DNA from: Nitrosomonas sp. Nm166
Lineage (GTDB): Bacteria > Pseudomonadota > Gammaproteobacteria > Burkholderiales > Nitrosomonadaceae
DNA length: 37,448 bases
Direction of reading: 5' to 3'
Assembly (NCBI RefSeq): GCF_900112825.1
Contig: NZ_FONE01000036.1
Location: 1 to 37,448 of the forward strand
Within the stretch, counting starts at the first letter, position 1; each line of letters begins with the position of its first letter. The position numbers and the translations under genes were made by a program. A model generated the notes under the pieces. The model did no database searches. It was not told the origin of the DNA and saw only the letters and a list, made by a program, of their open reading frames with translations. Shown here piece after piece: positions 8,112 to 16,299 of this stretch.

Positions 8112-8522
8112 ATGAGAAAATCAAAAATGAAAGAAAAGTCAGGTCATCGCAGTAATTGGAAAAAGATACTTATTATCTTACTGGCGCTAATCGGAGGTTT
8201 TTTATTATCATTTCTTGGCCTTGGATTACTCTGGAGTGGTATACCTTGGCATTATCAGGTGCTGATGTTTTTTCCATTCTTCTTGCTGTCATTTGCATTA
8301 TCGCGTTGGAGCGCGGGAGCAATAACTGCATGTATTTTTATATTATGCGGTGCCGCTCCGCTCGGAGCTTTAATGGTTCAATTTCGAGATATCAATAATT
8401 CGCATTTAATGACCTCTCTTATTGTTCTGAGCTGGTTAATTGGGATAGCTTCTGGTTATTTTCTGGCAAAAGTATTATTGAATTCACGATCTGAATCATC
8501 TGAAAATATTACTTTATCCTAA
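8112..8522 (+). CDS. Small hypothetical inner-membrane protein
   Basis: 136 residues from the ATG at 8112, one base after the antiporter stop codon, so translation is probably coupled. The ATG at 8127 is an alternative start. After a basic head (MRKSKMKEKSGHRSNWKK) there are four hydrophobic segments at about residues 18-38, 43-62, 67-88 and 98-120, then a polar tail. The positive-inside rule would put the N-terminus in the cytoplasm. I recognise no family or catalytic motif. The immediate link to the antiporter suggests an accessory or regulatory role, which is inference. Confidence 0.6.
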   Translation: MRKSKMKEKSGHRSNWKKILIILLALIGGFLLSFLGLGLLWSGIPWHYQVLMFFPFFLLSFALSRWSAGAITACIFILCGAAPLGALMVQFRDINNSHLMTSLIVLSWLIGIASGYFLAKVLLNSRSESSENITLS

Positions 8523-8626
8523 CAAATGCTAATTTGTAAGGAGTCACCTAAGACTTAAAATCACTGATCCTATTCATGGTAGAGATACTGATCAGTAAGA
8601 GGAGCAGGAAACCGCTTCATGAAATC

Positions 8627-8647
8627 TGGCTGGATTTAATCCAGCCA
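8627..8647. terminator. 9-bp stem hairpin between convergent genes
   Basis: TGGCTGGAT, loop TTA, then ATCCAGCCA form a perfect 9-bp stem with a 3-base loop. It lies between the convergent membrane-protein gene and the nitrosocyanin gene. No T-run follows on either strand, so rho-independent termination is uncertain. Confidence 0.4.
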
Positions 8648-8717
8648 AACGGAAGTTATAGTAAAGAAAATGTGAAATATTCACTCTACTTCATACTTCA
8701 CAGACTCTTCAAAGTTT

Positions 8718-9128
8718 TTATTCTATAACGTTCAAAGTACCTGGTAGGTGGATATTTTTCGGGTGGAGTTGGCACCAAATGGTAAAGGCGCCCGCTTTAT
8801 CAGCCACAAAAGTGATGGTTTTGGTTTCTCCGGCTTTAATTACTTCTTTAATTCCATATTCATCAATGGCAAATCCTTCACTGATGGGAGATTTGTTTTC
8901 TACAGTGATTTTGACTGAAGTTCCCTTTTTAACTGCTAATGTCTCTGGTTCATTGAGAACATTAAAAGCACGAATGTTCTTAACGGTTACTCCTTCAACC
9001 TTGAGTTCAGGAATATCGGTGTCATAAGCATTAACAACTACTTTAAAGCTTTGTTCTGCTGCTTGTGCAGCTCCTCCTGTTAACAACAATCCAAGAGCAA
9101 GACTTAACATGGTTTTGGTTACTTTCAT
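8718..9128 (-). CDS. ncyA: Nitrosocyanin (periplasmic red copper protein)
   Basis: 136 residues with a signal peptide (hydrophobic 6-20, cleavage at AQA-A near residue 24), leaving about 112 residues in the periplasm. The mature protein closely resembles nitrosocyanin of Nitrosomonas europaea, a cupredoxin-fold trimer with a mononuclear type-2-like copper. Numbering from Glu25 as residue 1, Glu84 (ISEGF), Cys119 (WCQLHP), His122 and His127 fall exactly at the known ligand positions 60, 95, 98 and 103. Its precise role in ammonia oxidation is debated: electron transfer or a catalytic step in hydroxylamine/NO chemistry. A strong ribosome site (AGGAGGG) precedes the ATG and a good sigma-70 promoter lies upstream, in keeping with the high abundance of this protein. 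Confidence 0.95.
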   Translation of the reverse strand: MKVTKTMLSLALGLLLTGGAAQAAEQSFKVVVNAYDTDIPELKVEGVTVKNIRAFNVLNEPETLAVKKGTSVKITVENKSPISEGFAIDEYGIKEVIKAGETKTITFVADKAGAFTIWCQLHPKNIHLPGTLNVIE

Positions 9129-9200
9129 AAATATCCCTCCTACTCAAATTTACGTTTAATAAAATAACTCTGCGCCCTTGAAGCGCGAGAGTAGCTCGGT

Positions 9201-9229
9201 ACTCTAGATGGGATAATTACAGATGTCAA
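9201..9229 (-). promoter_or_regulatory. Sigma-70 promoter of the nitrosocyanin gene
   Basis: On the minus strand a perfect -35 TTGACA (9224-9229) is followed after 17 bases by TAGAGT (9201-9206), which matches four of six -10 positions. The start codon is about 70 bases further on. No operator-like repeat overlaps it. Confidence 0.6.
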
Positions 9230-9312
9230 TATCGAATTTTCCCTACATGGGAAACAGGTACTTGTCTTGAAGAGATAGATATCAGCATGTACACGATATT
9301 TGTGCCTCTTTT

Positions 9313-10083
9313 TCAGAAATTATTTTTCCATTCCCGCAATGCAGTGAAAACACTTAAAGGATTCGGAAGCGGTTTTGCTGCATGGCGCTGGGCACTATAA
9401 ATAATCTCGTGTTGATCACAGCGTAGAAAAGGATTAACCGTCTTCTCAACAGAAAGGGTAGTGGGAATGGTTGGGATATTTTGATGGCGTAATTCTTGTG
9501 CTGTGCTTTCTAATTCCATAAGCCGCAAATTTTGCGGATCAACAACTCGGGCAAAACGTATATTACTCAAGGTATATTCATGAGTACAATAAATAAGTGT
9601 ATCACCAGGTAAATGAGAAAGTTTTTGCAATGATTCATACATTTGCCGTGGAGATCCTTCAAATATTCGTCCACATCCGCAGGAAAAAAGCGTATCTCCG
9701 CAAAAAACAATATTCGTTGGTTTTGACCCATAATAAGCAATATGGCCTTGCGTATGCCCAGGAATATCTAAGACTTTGAGATTAAGAGATATTTTTTGCA
9801 GAATTATTTCATCGCCTTCACTCATTGGATGGGTTACTGCTGCAATGGATTCATTGCATGGTCCATAAACGGGCACGTTAAATGATTTCAATAACTCGGC
9901 ATTTCCACCTGTATGGTCGTGATGATGATGAGTAATAAGAATTGCATTTAATTGCAATTTTTTAAGCCGAAGATACTCAATAACAGGAAATGCTATACCT
10001 GGATCTACCACAACCGCATCATGCTCATTATGAATAACCCATATATAATTATCTTTAAAGGCAGGTATAGGATAAATATGCAC
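9313..10083 (-). CDS. gloB: Hydroxyacylglutathione hydrolase (glyoxalase II)
   Basis: A 256-residue metallo-beta-lactamase-fold enzyme that hydrolyses S-lactoylglutathione to D-lactate and glutathione, completing methylglyoxal detoxification in the cytoplasm. Visible metal ligands are THHHHDHTGG (about residues 52-61), the HTQGHIAYYG histidine, the FCGDTLFSCGCGRIFEG aspartate, and THEYTLSNIRFA. Length and motifs are those of typical proteobacterial GloB. It diverges from the methyltransferase/rnhA/dnaQ genes across a 99-bp gap, a gene order common in proteobacteria. Confidence 0.95.
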   Translation of the reverse strand: MHIYPIPAFKDNYIWVIHNEHDAVVVDPGIAFPVIEYLRLKKLQLNAILITHHHHDHTGGNAELLKSFNVPVYGPCNESIAAVTHPMSEGDEIILQKISLNLKVLDIPGHTQGHIAYYGSKPTNIVFCGDTLFSCGCGRIFEGSPRQMYESLQKLSHLPGDTLIYCTHEYTLSNIRFARVVDPQNLRLMELESTAQELRHQNIPTIPTTLSVEKTVNPFLRCDQHEIIYSAQRHAAKPLPNPLSVFTALREWKNNF

Positions 10084-10182
10084 AAGAAACTCCTATATAA
10101 GTGACTAAATTTATAGAATTGATGCACTTAAGTAACTTAACAATAGACTAAGCTATATAAATTCTAGATAGTAAGCTAATGA

Positions 10183-10905
10183 ATGGTAATTGTTCAAAAT
10201 ACTCAGCAGTGGTTTGAATCTTCTCTTGGCCGATATGTGGTAGATCATGAATATCGCTATTTTGATCAGGTTGTCGCAAATATTTTTGGCTATAATGCGG
10301 TTCAGATAGGCTTGCCTCAATTTAATTTTCTGCGTCTAAACAGAATGCCTTTGCATTTTTCTGTTGGACTTGAAAGTCGGGTTTCTTTGCAAGCTGCAGC
10401 TGATTTTCTACCGATTCATAGTAACAGTATGGATTTGGTAATTTTACCGCATGTACTCGAGTTTAATACTAATCCACATCAGATTCTGCGAGAAGTGCAT
10501 CGAATATTGATTCCTGAAGGGCATCTCGTCATATCAGGCTTTAATCCGTTTAGCTTATGGGGAGTCTGTCGCTATCTAAAATCGATGCGACGTGCATATC
10601 CTTGGAATGGCAGCTTCATAGCATTATCTCGACTTAAGGATTGGTTGAAATTGCTGGATTTTGAAATGATGGGAGGGAGATTAAGTTGCTATACGCCACC
10701 GCTGAAACAAGAAAAATGGCGTCAGCGGTTTAACTTCATGGAAGCTGCAGGTGATCGTTGGTGGCCGATTTCAGGAGGAGTTTATTTCTTGCATGCAGTT
10801 AAGCGCATGTGTGGTATGCGAATTATTAAGCCGGGTTGGAAAAATTGTTTTGATGGCAAAAAAAGAATAGTACCCGCTACGCAGAAATTTAATAAATTTC
10901 GATAG
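10183..10905 (+). CDS. SAM-dependent methyltransferase-like protein (type 11, degenerate motif I)
   Basis: 240 residues. The central part resembles class I methyltransferases: SMDLVILPHVLEF (motif II/post-motif II), HQILREVHRILIPEGHLVIS (motif III) and GFNPFSLWG. Where the SAM-binding GxGxG loop should be, the sequence reads only NAVQIGLPQFNF. This weak motif I is also seen in the family usually found between gloB and rnhA, so it is probably a family trait and not decay. The substrate is unknown. It is followed by rnhA after 49 bp. Confidence 0.75.
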   Translation: MVIVQNTQQWFESSLGRYVVDHEYRYFDQVVANIFGYNAVQIGLPQFNFLRLNRMPLHFSVGLESRVSLQAAADFLPIHSNSMDLVILPHVLEFNTNPHQILREVHRILIPEGHLVISGFNPFSLWGVCRYLKSMRRAYPWNGSFIALSRLKDWLKLLDFEMMGGRLSCYTPPLKQEKWRQRFNFMEAAGDRWWPISGGVYFLHAVKRMCGMRIIKPGWKNCFDGKKRIVPATQKFNKFR

Positions 10906-10954
10906 ATGAGCGATTTTCTGACAGCTCAGATCAAGTTGATAAGTTAAATAAGCC

Positions 10955-11434
10955 ATGAGCACGGGAAACTCTAAAATAGTCGAAATCTATACAGATGGTG
11001 CGTGTAAAGGAAATCCTGGGATTGGAGGATGGGGAGCTTTGTTAAGATATGCGGGTCATGAACGTGAGATTTTCGGTGGCGAGAAGTTAACTACTAATAA
11101 TCGTATGGAATTATTGGCTGCCATACGTGCTTTAGAGTCTTTGAAGCGGCCGTGTAAAGTACATTTACATACTGATTCACAATACGTGCAAAAAGGAATT
11201 AGTCAATGGATTGATTCATGGAAAACCCGTAACTGGCGCACATCCGGAAAAAAGCCGGTTAGAAATGAGGACCTTTGGAAATTGCTTGATCATTTGACGC
11301 AGCAACATGAAATAGAATGGTGTTGGGTACGAGGCCATTCGGGTCATGATGGAAATGAGCGAGCGGATGAATTGGCAAATCGTGGTGTTGAAATGATTTC
11401 TGCTGAAGAAATTCACAATAATCAAAAGCGCTAA
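10955..11434 (+). CDS. rnhA: Ribonuclease HI
   Basis: 159 residues, standard length. It cuts the RNA strand of RNA-DNA hybrids (R-loops, primer remnants) using a two-metal site. The four catalytic acids are visible: Asp in [12 protein letters not shown], Glu in [10 protein letters not shown], Asp in HTDSQYV and Asp in ERADELAN; the active-site His is in [10 protein letters not shown]. The stop is one base before the dnaQ start codon, so the two are cotranscribed and probably coupled in translation. Confidence 0.97.
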   Translation: MSTGNSKIVEIYTDGACKGNPGIGGWGALLRYAGHEREIFGGEKLTTNNRMELLAAIRALESLKRPCKVHLHTDSQYVQKGISQWIDSWKTRNWRTSGKKPVRNEDLWKLLDHLTQQHEIEWCWVRGHSGHDGNERADELANRGVEMISAEEIHNNQKR

Positions 11435-11435
11435 C

Positions 11436-12161
11436 ATGCGTCAAATCGTATTAGATACTGAGACAACAGGTCTGGAATATAAACATGGGCACCGTATTGT
11501 AGAAATAGCGGCGGTGGAGTTAAGCAATAGGCAATTTACTGGTAATTACTTTCACTATTATCTTAATCCTGAACGGAATAGTGATGAAGGAGCCTTGCAG
11601 GTTCATGGCCTAACAACTGAATTTCTTCAAGATAAGCCGAAATTTCATGAGATAGCAAAGGAATTTCTTAGTTTCATCAATGACGCAGAACTCATCATTC
11701 ATAATGCACCTTTTGATGTCGGGTTTCTTAATCATGAATTAAATTTGATCAATTTACAGGCACTAAATAGTTATTGCCTGTTGGTCACAGATACATTGAA
11801 ACTGGCAAAGGATCTGCATCCCGGCAAGCGTAATAATCTGGATGCTTTGTGCGAACGTTACAACATAGATAATTCCAAACGTACGCTGCATGGCGCATTA
11901 TTAGATGCTGAGTTATTGGCTGAAGTTTATTTGGCCATGACGCGTGGACAAGAAAGCCTGCTCATTGAACTGGAACATACTGAATTTATTCAATATTCAA
12001 TACATAGTCTGAGCATTCGCAATTTAAGGATTATTGAAGCGACAGTGGAAGAATATGCACAACATTTAATGATATTAGAAAATATTGCTCGTGAGAGCAG
12101 CAATAAATGTTTATGGAAGAAACTCGAAACAGAAAATTCGACAGATAGTCCACCAAGCTGA
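11436..12161 (+). CDS. dnaQ: DNA polymerase III epsilon subunit, 3'-5' proofreading exonuclease
   Basis: 241 residues with a DEDDh exonuclease domain: Exo I at VLDTETTGLEY (Asp7, Glu9), Exo II around IHNAPFDVGFLN, and Exo III HGALLDAELLAEVYL with the catalytic His. The last 50 or so residues would form the tail that binds the polymerase alpha subunit, although the usual clamp-binding motif is not obvious to me. Its immediate overlap-like junction with rnhA is the standard arrangement in beta- and gammaproteobacteria. Confidence 0.95.
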   Translation: MRQIVLDTETTGLEYKHGHRIVEIAAVELSNRQFTGNYFHYYLNPERNSDEGALQVHGLTTEFLQDKPKFHEIAKEFLSFINDAELIIHNAPFDVGFLNHELNLINLQALNSYCLLVTDTLKLAKDLHPGKRNNLDALCERYNIDNSKRTLHGALLDAELLAEVYLAMTRGQESLLIELEHTEFIQYSIHSLSIRNLRIIEATVEEYAQHLMILENIARESSNKCLWKKLETENSTDSPPS

Positions 12162-12271
12162 AGATAGCTTATTAAAAATAATCAATACCTCATCATCAAC
12201 TCTGCGGTAAAAAAAAGATTCTCAAAAATGGTTGATATATTTTAAATGCAAGGCATTGTAATTGCATTGCT

Positions 12272-12304
12272 ATATATAAAATAAACCACCGGTCTAGCCG
12301 GTGG
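12272..12304 (-). terminator. Rho-independent terminator of cheYZ
   Basis: CCACCGG (12286-12292), loop TCTAG, and CCGGTGG (12298-12304) form a 7-bp G+C-rich stem. On the minus strand it is followed by TTTATTTTATATATA, a fair U-tract. It lies 32 bp past the cheZ stop. A weaker inverted repeat, AATGCAA/TTGCATT, just beyond it could serve dnaQ from the other side. Confidence 0.65.
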
Positions 12305-12335
12305 ATATGGGAGCAGGTGGATAAAATTGTATAAT

Positions 12336-13091
12336 TTAAAATCCAAGACTAGCCAGCAGGTCATCAACCTGATCTTGATTACAAACCACGTCATTTCGCT
12401 TTTCTGGGTTCGTGATCGGGCCGTTCATGAGCCCTTCGCCTAAAGTAGTATTCTTCCTGGTCGGAACATTTGCAAGCAACAAATCTATCAGATCTTTTTC
12501 TAGGCTTTGTGCCATTTGCGTAATTTTTTTGATTACTTGGCCTGTCAGGTCTTGAAAGTCCTGTGCCATCATAATTTCTAACAATTGTGTATTAGTAGCA
12601 TGGGTCTGCTCAGGAATTTTATCGAGATAATGAAGCGTATCAATGAGTAATAGCTTGAATTTCTCAGTGTCCGGATCAATTTGCTGTGTTTCTAGAGCAT
12701 GCTTCCACTGTTCAGATAGATGAATTGCATCCGCTGACAGCTTCTCCTGGATGGGTATTGCGATTTCGGTAGCATTGAGAGTGCGTTCGGCAGTTTGCTC
12801 GGTTTTGCTAGCAACATAAGATAACTTATCCTGCGCTTCGGGTACATCGGATGCAATCGCTTCGAGGCGTTTATCATATCCTAATTCACGTAAACTATCA
12901 TGTAAGTTACGAGTAAGTTGCCCAATCTGGTCAATAACTCTCCTATCAGCTGGTAATCCGTTTTCTTCCGTATGCCTTATAGTTGATGAGAATGATGTAT
13001 CCGCTAATTTAATAAATTCCTTAAGCTCAGGATTGCTTTCTTCGTGAGGAATATTTTCAGTTTTTGTTTTTATAAGATATTTTGTATTCAT
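12336..13091 (-). CDS. cheZ: Chemotaxis protein CheZ (CheY-P phosphatase)
   Basis: 251 residues, largely helical. QDFQDLTGQVIKKI at about 177-190 is the active-site segment; Asp181 and Gln185 correspond to E. coli Asp143 and Gln147, which position water for dephosphorylating CheY-P. The C-terminal DQVDDLLASLGF is the peptide that binds CheY, joined by a polar linker (about 205-238). It follows cheY after 39 bp. Chemoreceptor, CheA and CheW genes are not in this window. Confidence 0.93.
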   Translation of the reverse strand: MNTKYLIKTKTENIPHEESNPELKEFIKLADTSFSSTIRHTEENGLPADRRVIDQIGQLTRNLHDSLRELGYDKRLEAIASDVPEAQDKLSYVASKTEQTAERTLNATEIAIPIQEKLSADAIHLSEQWKHALETQQIDPDTEKFKLLLIDTLHYLDKIPEQTHATNTQLLEIMMAQDFQDLTGQVIKKITQMAQSLEKDLIDLLLANVPTRKNTTLGEGLMNGPITNPEKRNDVVCNQDQVDDLLASLGF

Positions 13092-13130
13092 ATTAGGCCC
13101 AGCAGTTTTAATGAAAAAAGAACCTGTTTT

Positions 13131-13532
13131 TTAAGCGGATGCCTTGCTTTCCATATTTTGGAAAATTTTATTCAATTTTTCTTCAAGAGTAGCTGCAGTG
13201 AAAGGCTTAACGATATATCCACTTGCACCGGCCTGGGCTGCTGCTACGATATTTTCTTTTTTGGCTTCGGCAGTTACCATGAGTACAGGAATTCTTTTTA
13301 ATGCTTCGTTGGCGCGTACATTCTGAAGCATGGTTAACCCATCCATATTGGGCATATTCCAATCCGATACAATAAAATCAAAATTGCCATCCTGCAGCTT
13401 GCGTAATGCTTCTGCACCATCTTCAGCTTCATCGACATTGACAAACCCAAGTTCTTTTAAAAGATTGCGGACGATTCGGCGCATGGTGGAAAAGTCATCC
13501 ACTACCAAGAATTTTAAGTTTTTGTCAGGCAT
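13131..13532 (-). CDS. cheY: Chemotaxis response regulator CheY
   Basis: A 133-residue single-domain receiver that carries the phosphoryl signal from CheA to the flagellar motor switch. The acidic pocket is at VVDDFS (Asp12, Asp13), the phosphorylation site is Asp57 in [12 protein letters not shown], the conserved Thr is in MVTAEA and the Lys in YIVKPFT. Its sequence is close to enteric CheY. It is first in a two-gene cheY-cheZ unit behind a sigma-28 promoter, so it is probably expressed with the late flagellar genes. Confidence 0.96.
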   Translation of the reverse strand: MPDKNLKFLVVDDFSTMRRIVRNLLKELGFVNVDEAEDGAEALRKLQDGNFDFIVSDWNMPNMDGLTMLQNVRANEALKRIPVLMVTAEAKKENIVAAAQAGASGYIVKPFTAATLEEKLNKIFQNMESKASA

Positions 13533-13624
13533 TTTGTTTCTCCGTAAATAAGGGCTTTTTATAGACTACCCAGAGCTGATCAATTTCTCTTTAATTTGTT
13601 TAGATGGTTATCTGCGTGCTCTAC

Positions 13625-13651
13625 CTATCGACAATTCGCTACGAAAGTTTA
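13625..13651 (-). promoter_or_regulatory. Sigma-28 (FliA) promoter upstream of cheYZ
   Basis: On the minus strand TAAACTTT (13644-13651), 11 bases, then GTCGATAG (13625-13632). The enteric FliA consensus is TAAAGTTT-N11-GCCGATAA, so 13 of 16 positions match with the exact spacer. The cheY start codon is 92 bases downstream of the -10 box. Confidence 0.75.
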
Positions 13652-13888
13652 GGTTACTTTAGAAAATTATTTAAATGTTTGATAGTCGCTAAATTATTTT
13701 GCATATTCAAAATGCACCGTTAAGTACCTCATCCTCAGTCGTTTTATACTGGGAAAGAATTTTTTGCGCTTGGCTTCGCTGTAGATCATTGCCTCTCTAA
13801 CGGGAATCAGTTTTCCAGTAAATGGAATTCTCGGGTAATGCGCGAGTCTAATTCTTAAGTTTTATATTACAAATACAATGAGATTTCG

Positions 13889-14317
13889 ATGAGAAATAAA
13901 TTGAAACATCTGACCATCGCTTTATTTATCATCACAGCTAGCAATTCTGCATGGGCACATGGTTGGCATGGCCATAGGCATAGTCATCTCAGTATTGGTT
14001 TGGGTTACTATAGCCCAGGATTCTATGGTAGTTATGGCTATGGTGGTTATGGGTTCGGAGGTTATGGGTATGGTTATCCACTTGGATTCGGTGGGTATGG
14101 TTATGGTTATCCATTTTATTACCCTTCTTATGTTTATCCCCCAACCGTGGTAGTACCAACAACACCGCCCGTTTATATACAACAACAGCCAGCCCAACCA
14201 GTTCAACCACAAACCAGCTACTGGTATTATTGCCAAAACCCGAATGGTTACTACCCTTATGTTAAGAATTGTCCAGGTGGCTGGCTGCAGGTAGCTCCCC
14301 AACCCCCTGGACAATAA
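13889..14317 (+). CDS. Exported Gly/Tyr-rich protein of unknown function
   Basis: 142 residues. A signal peptide (hydrophobic stretch 10-21, cleavage after AWA at residue 23) precedes a His-rich patch (HGWHGHRHSH), then about 45 residues dominated by YGGYG/GYGYG repeats, then a Pro/Val/Thr/Gln-rich linker (VVPTTPPVYIQQQ), and a C-terminal YYCQNPNGYYPYVKNCPGGW segment with two Cys. That end resembles the short 'YCxxPxGYYPxVxxC' module of many proteobacterial exported proteins. The His cluster might bind metal. The glycine-zipper lipoprotein starts 18 bp downstream, suggesting joint expression. The molecular role is unknown. Confidence 0.75.
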   Translation: MRNKLKHLTIALFIITASNSAWAHGWHGHRHSHLSIGLGYYSPGFYGSYGYGGYGFGGYGYGYPLGFGGYGYGYPFYYPSYVYPPTVVVPTTPPVYIQQQPAQPVQPQTSYWYYCQNPNGYYPYVKNCPGGWLQVAPQPPGQ

Positions 14318-14335
14318 TGAAGAGAGAGGAACAGC

Positions 14336-14881
14336 ATGTTGATAATTATGAGACGGTTCTCCTTGTTACTGGTTGCCAGCCTATTAACTGCATGTGTAAA
14401 TATGCCAACCGGCCCAAGTGTGATGACATTACCTGGCTCTGGCAAAAGCTTTGATCAGTTTCGCTCTGACGATTATGAATGCCAGCGATATGCCTATGAA
14501 CAAATAGGTGGCACTACACCACGGCAAGCATCACAAAGAAGTGGAATGGAGAGTGCTGCAATTGGAACCGGCCTGGGTGCTGCGGCTGGCGCGGCAATCG
14601 CTGCGGGAGGCGGTGCTGCAATCGGTGCCGGCGCAGGTCTTTTAGGTGGTAGCCTGATAGGATCAGGTACTGCCAGCTCTTCCGCCTATGCCTATCAACA
14701 ACGCTACGATATCAGCTATATCCAGTGCATGTATGCAAAAGGCCATCGTGTTCCTGTTTCGGGTAAAATTACGAGTGATCAACCAGTGAGTAATGATGGC
14801 CCCAAAATTTCAACCCCACCCGCGAATTTTACTCCACCGCTACCACCACCGGGTAATCCGCCACCACCTCCTCCTCGGTAA
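14336..14881 (+). CDS. Glycine-zipper lipoprotein
   Basis: 181 residues. A lipobox LLTAC puts the lipidated Cys at about residue 20, so the protein is probably anchored to the outer membrane. An Ala/Gly-rich segment (about 80-115, with GAAAGAAIAAGGGAAIGAG) is a glycine zipper, which can form membrane-embedded helix pairs. The C-terminus is a Pro-rich tail ending PPPGNPPPPPPR. A good ribosome site (AGAGAGGAA) fits the ATG at 14336; an internal ATG at 14348 is possible. It follows the Gly/Tyr-rich gene, and the pair may form one envelope unit. The function is not known. Confidence 0.75.
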   Translation: MLIIMRRFSLLLVASLLTACVNMPTGPSVMTLPGSGKSFDQFRSDDYECQRYAYEQIGGTTPRQASQRSGMESAAIGTGLGAAAGAAIAAGGGAAIGAGAGLLGGSLIGSGTASSSAYAYQQRYDISYIQCMYAKGHRVPVSGKITSDQPVSNDGPKISTPPANFTPPLPPPGNPPPPPPR

Positions 14882-15115
14882 GATCAAATTAATAATTCAA
14901 AGCAAGTAAGAAATAAAATTATTAAGTGAGATAACGCACAGTAAATAAGAATATAGCTGACTAAAATGAATGTTTCAATCGTCTAGATAATAGAGGATAA
15001 GCTCAGTTTTCGTGAAGGAAAGTAGTTCGGTCAGTTGCTAAAGTCTAGGGTATCTGCGGAACTAAGTAGCTGAAGTTAAATAATCTAGTGTCTTTAAATT
15101 ACTTTTCAGTTAGTT

Positions 15116-15979
15116 ATGGATAAGAATCCTAAACAGCAAATTCGTCCACCGCAAAAACAACCACGTCCTGGTGAACAGAGTGAGCTGGTTCCTGTTTCTG
15201 AAACTCAACCTAAGGAATATGGCGGGTCAGGTAAACTCGCAGGAAAAGTCTGCTTGATTACCGGTGGGGATAGCGGTATTGGTAAAGCAATAGCCTTATT
15301 GTTTGCTAAGGAAGGCGCTTCAATCGCCATCTCTTATTTAAGTGAGGACAAAGATGCATCCCAAACACAAACAGAAGTTGAGGCTTTCGGTCAAACATGT
15401 ATTTCTATCAAATCAGATCTAGCGAAGGAAGAAAATTGTAAAGAGACAGTGAATGAAACTTTAAAGCAATTGGGTAAATTAGATATTCTTATCAACAATG
15501 CTGCTTTACATTGGGAAGCTGATTCTATCGAAGAGATCACTACTGAACAGTTGATGAAAACTTTTTATTCAAATTTTTTCTCTTATTTTTGGGTTACAAA
15601 ATATGCAATGAGCCATTTAAAGTCTGGTAGTTGCATTATTAATACTACTTCTGTTACTGCATATCGGGGAAGCCCTACCTTGATCGATTATGCTTCAACC
15701 AAGGGAGCCATCGTTACTTTTACCAGAAGCCTTGCAAGTAACTTAATTGATAAGGGAATAAGAGTTAATGCCGTAGCGCCAGGTCCGATATGGACACCGC
15801 TAGTAGCCTCTTCATTTGATGAAAAGAAGGTTTCAGAATTTGGCAGTGATTCACCTATGAAACGTGCCGGTATGCCTAATGAAGTGGCGCCTTGCTTCTT
15901 ATTTCTCGCCAGTGATGATTCCAGCTATATCACGGGCCAAGTACTTCATCCAAATGGTGGAGAAATCATCAATGGATAA
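15116..15979 (+). CDS. Short-chain dehydrogenase/reductase, YghA-type
   Basis: A 287-residue classical SDR. After a Pro/Gln-rich 45-residue head typical of the YghA/YhdF stress subgroup come the NAD(P)-binding TGGDSGIGKA, the NNAALHW structural motif, catalytic Ser in NTTSVTAYRGSP, Tyr and Lys in YASTKGA, and APGPIWTPL near the substrate pocket. It probably reduces an aldehyde or ketone with NAD(P)H in the cytoplasm; the substrate is unknown. Homologues are often general-stress genes, which fits the neighbourhood. There is no clear ribosome site before the ATG. A terminator hairpin follows at 16000. Confidence 0.85.
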   Translation: MDKNPKQQIRPPQKQPRPGEQSELVPVSETQPKEYGGSGKLAGKVCLITGGDSGIGKAIALLFAKEGASIAISYLSEDKDASQTQTEVEAFGQTCISIKSDLAKEENCKETVNETLKQLGKLDILINNAALHWEADSIEEITTEQLMKTFYSNFFSYFWVTKYAMSHLKSGSCIINTTSVTAYRGSPTLIDYASTKGAIVTFTRSLASNLIDKGIRVNAVAPGPIWTPLVASSFDEKKVSEFGSDSPMKRAGMPNEVAPCFLFLASDDSSYITGQVLHPNGGEIING

Positions 15980-15999
15980 TTATCAAGAAGGCTTAAGAT

Positions 16000-16022
16000 A
16001 AAAAGACTTACTTGTCTTTTTT
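16000..16022 (+). terminator. Rho-independent terminator of the SDR gene, overlapping the next gene's 3' end
   Basis: AAAAAGAC, loop TTACTT, then GTCTTTTTT forms an 8-bp stem with a T-run on the plus strand. The loop contains the complement of the stop codon of the convergent DUF6496 gene. Confidence 0.6.
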
Positions 16023-16202
16023 GCTATCTTTTTTCTTGGGAACTTTAGCGCCTTCTTTTCTTGCTTCAGATAAACCAATCGCAATAGCCTGTTTGGGATC
16101 AGTTACTTTTTTATTGCTGCGTCCTGATCTTAATTTCCCTTCATGCATTTCATGCATTGCTTCCTCAACTTTTTCCTGACTTTTTTTGGAATATTTTGCC
16201 AT
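16008..16202 (-). CDS. Small lysine-rich DUF6496-type protein
   Basis: 64 residues, strongly basic: MAKYSKKSQEKVEEAMHEMH, then GKLRSGRSNKKVTDPKQAIA, then IGLSEARKEGAKVPKKKD. This matches the DUF6496 pattern, a short protein in which KVTDPKQAIAIGLSEARK is the most conserved part. Such genes often lie beside ku/ligD and other stress genes in proteobacteria. The charge suggests nucleic-acid binding, which is inference. It lies 97 bp downstream of ligD on the same strand. A ribosome site (GGAGGTTAG) precedes the start. Confidence 0.75.
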   Translation of the reverse strand: MAKYSKKSQEKVEEAMHEMHEGKLRSGRSNKKVTDPKQAIAIGLSEARKEGAKVPKKKDSKKDK

Positions 16203-16299
16203 TACTAACCTCCGTTCTTTAAAGGAAATAAGTTGAACTTTAATACGTAATAAAAACGCTACATCGAATATTCATACTTGATCCCTTATTTCATATTTC

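Noticed and set aside
8587..8596. Palindrome ACTGATCAGT
   Set aside because: Only 10 bp, between convergent genes, and with no promoter to regulate.
13922..14314. Minus-strand ORF of 130 codons
   Set aside because: Produced by the Gly/Tyr repeats of the exported protein gene on the plus strand; the plus-strand frame has a signal peptide.
14889..14925. Inverted repeat TTAATAATT/AATTATTAA after the lipoprotein gene
   Set aside because: Made only of A and T, 19 bases apart and without a T-run; too likely by chance to call a terminator.
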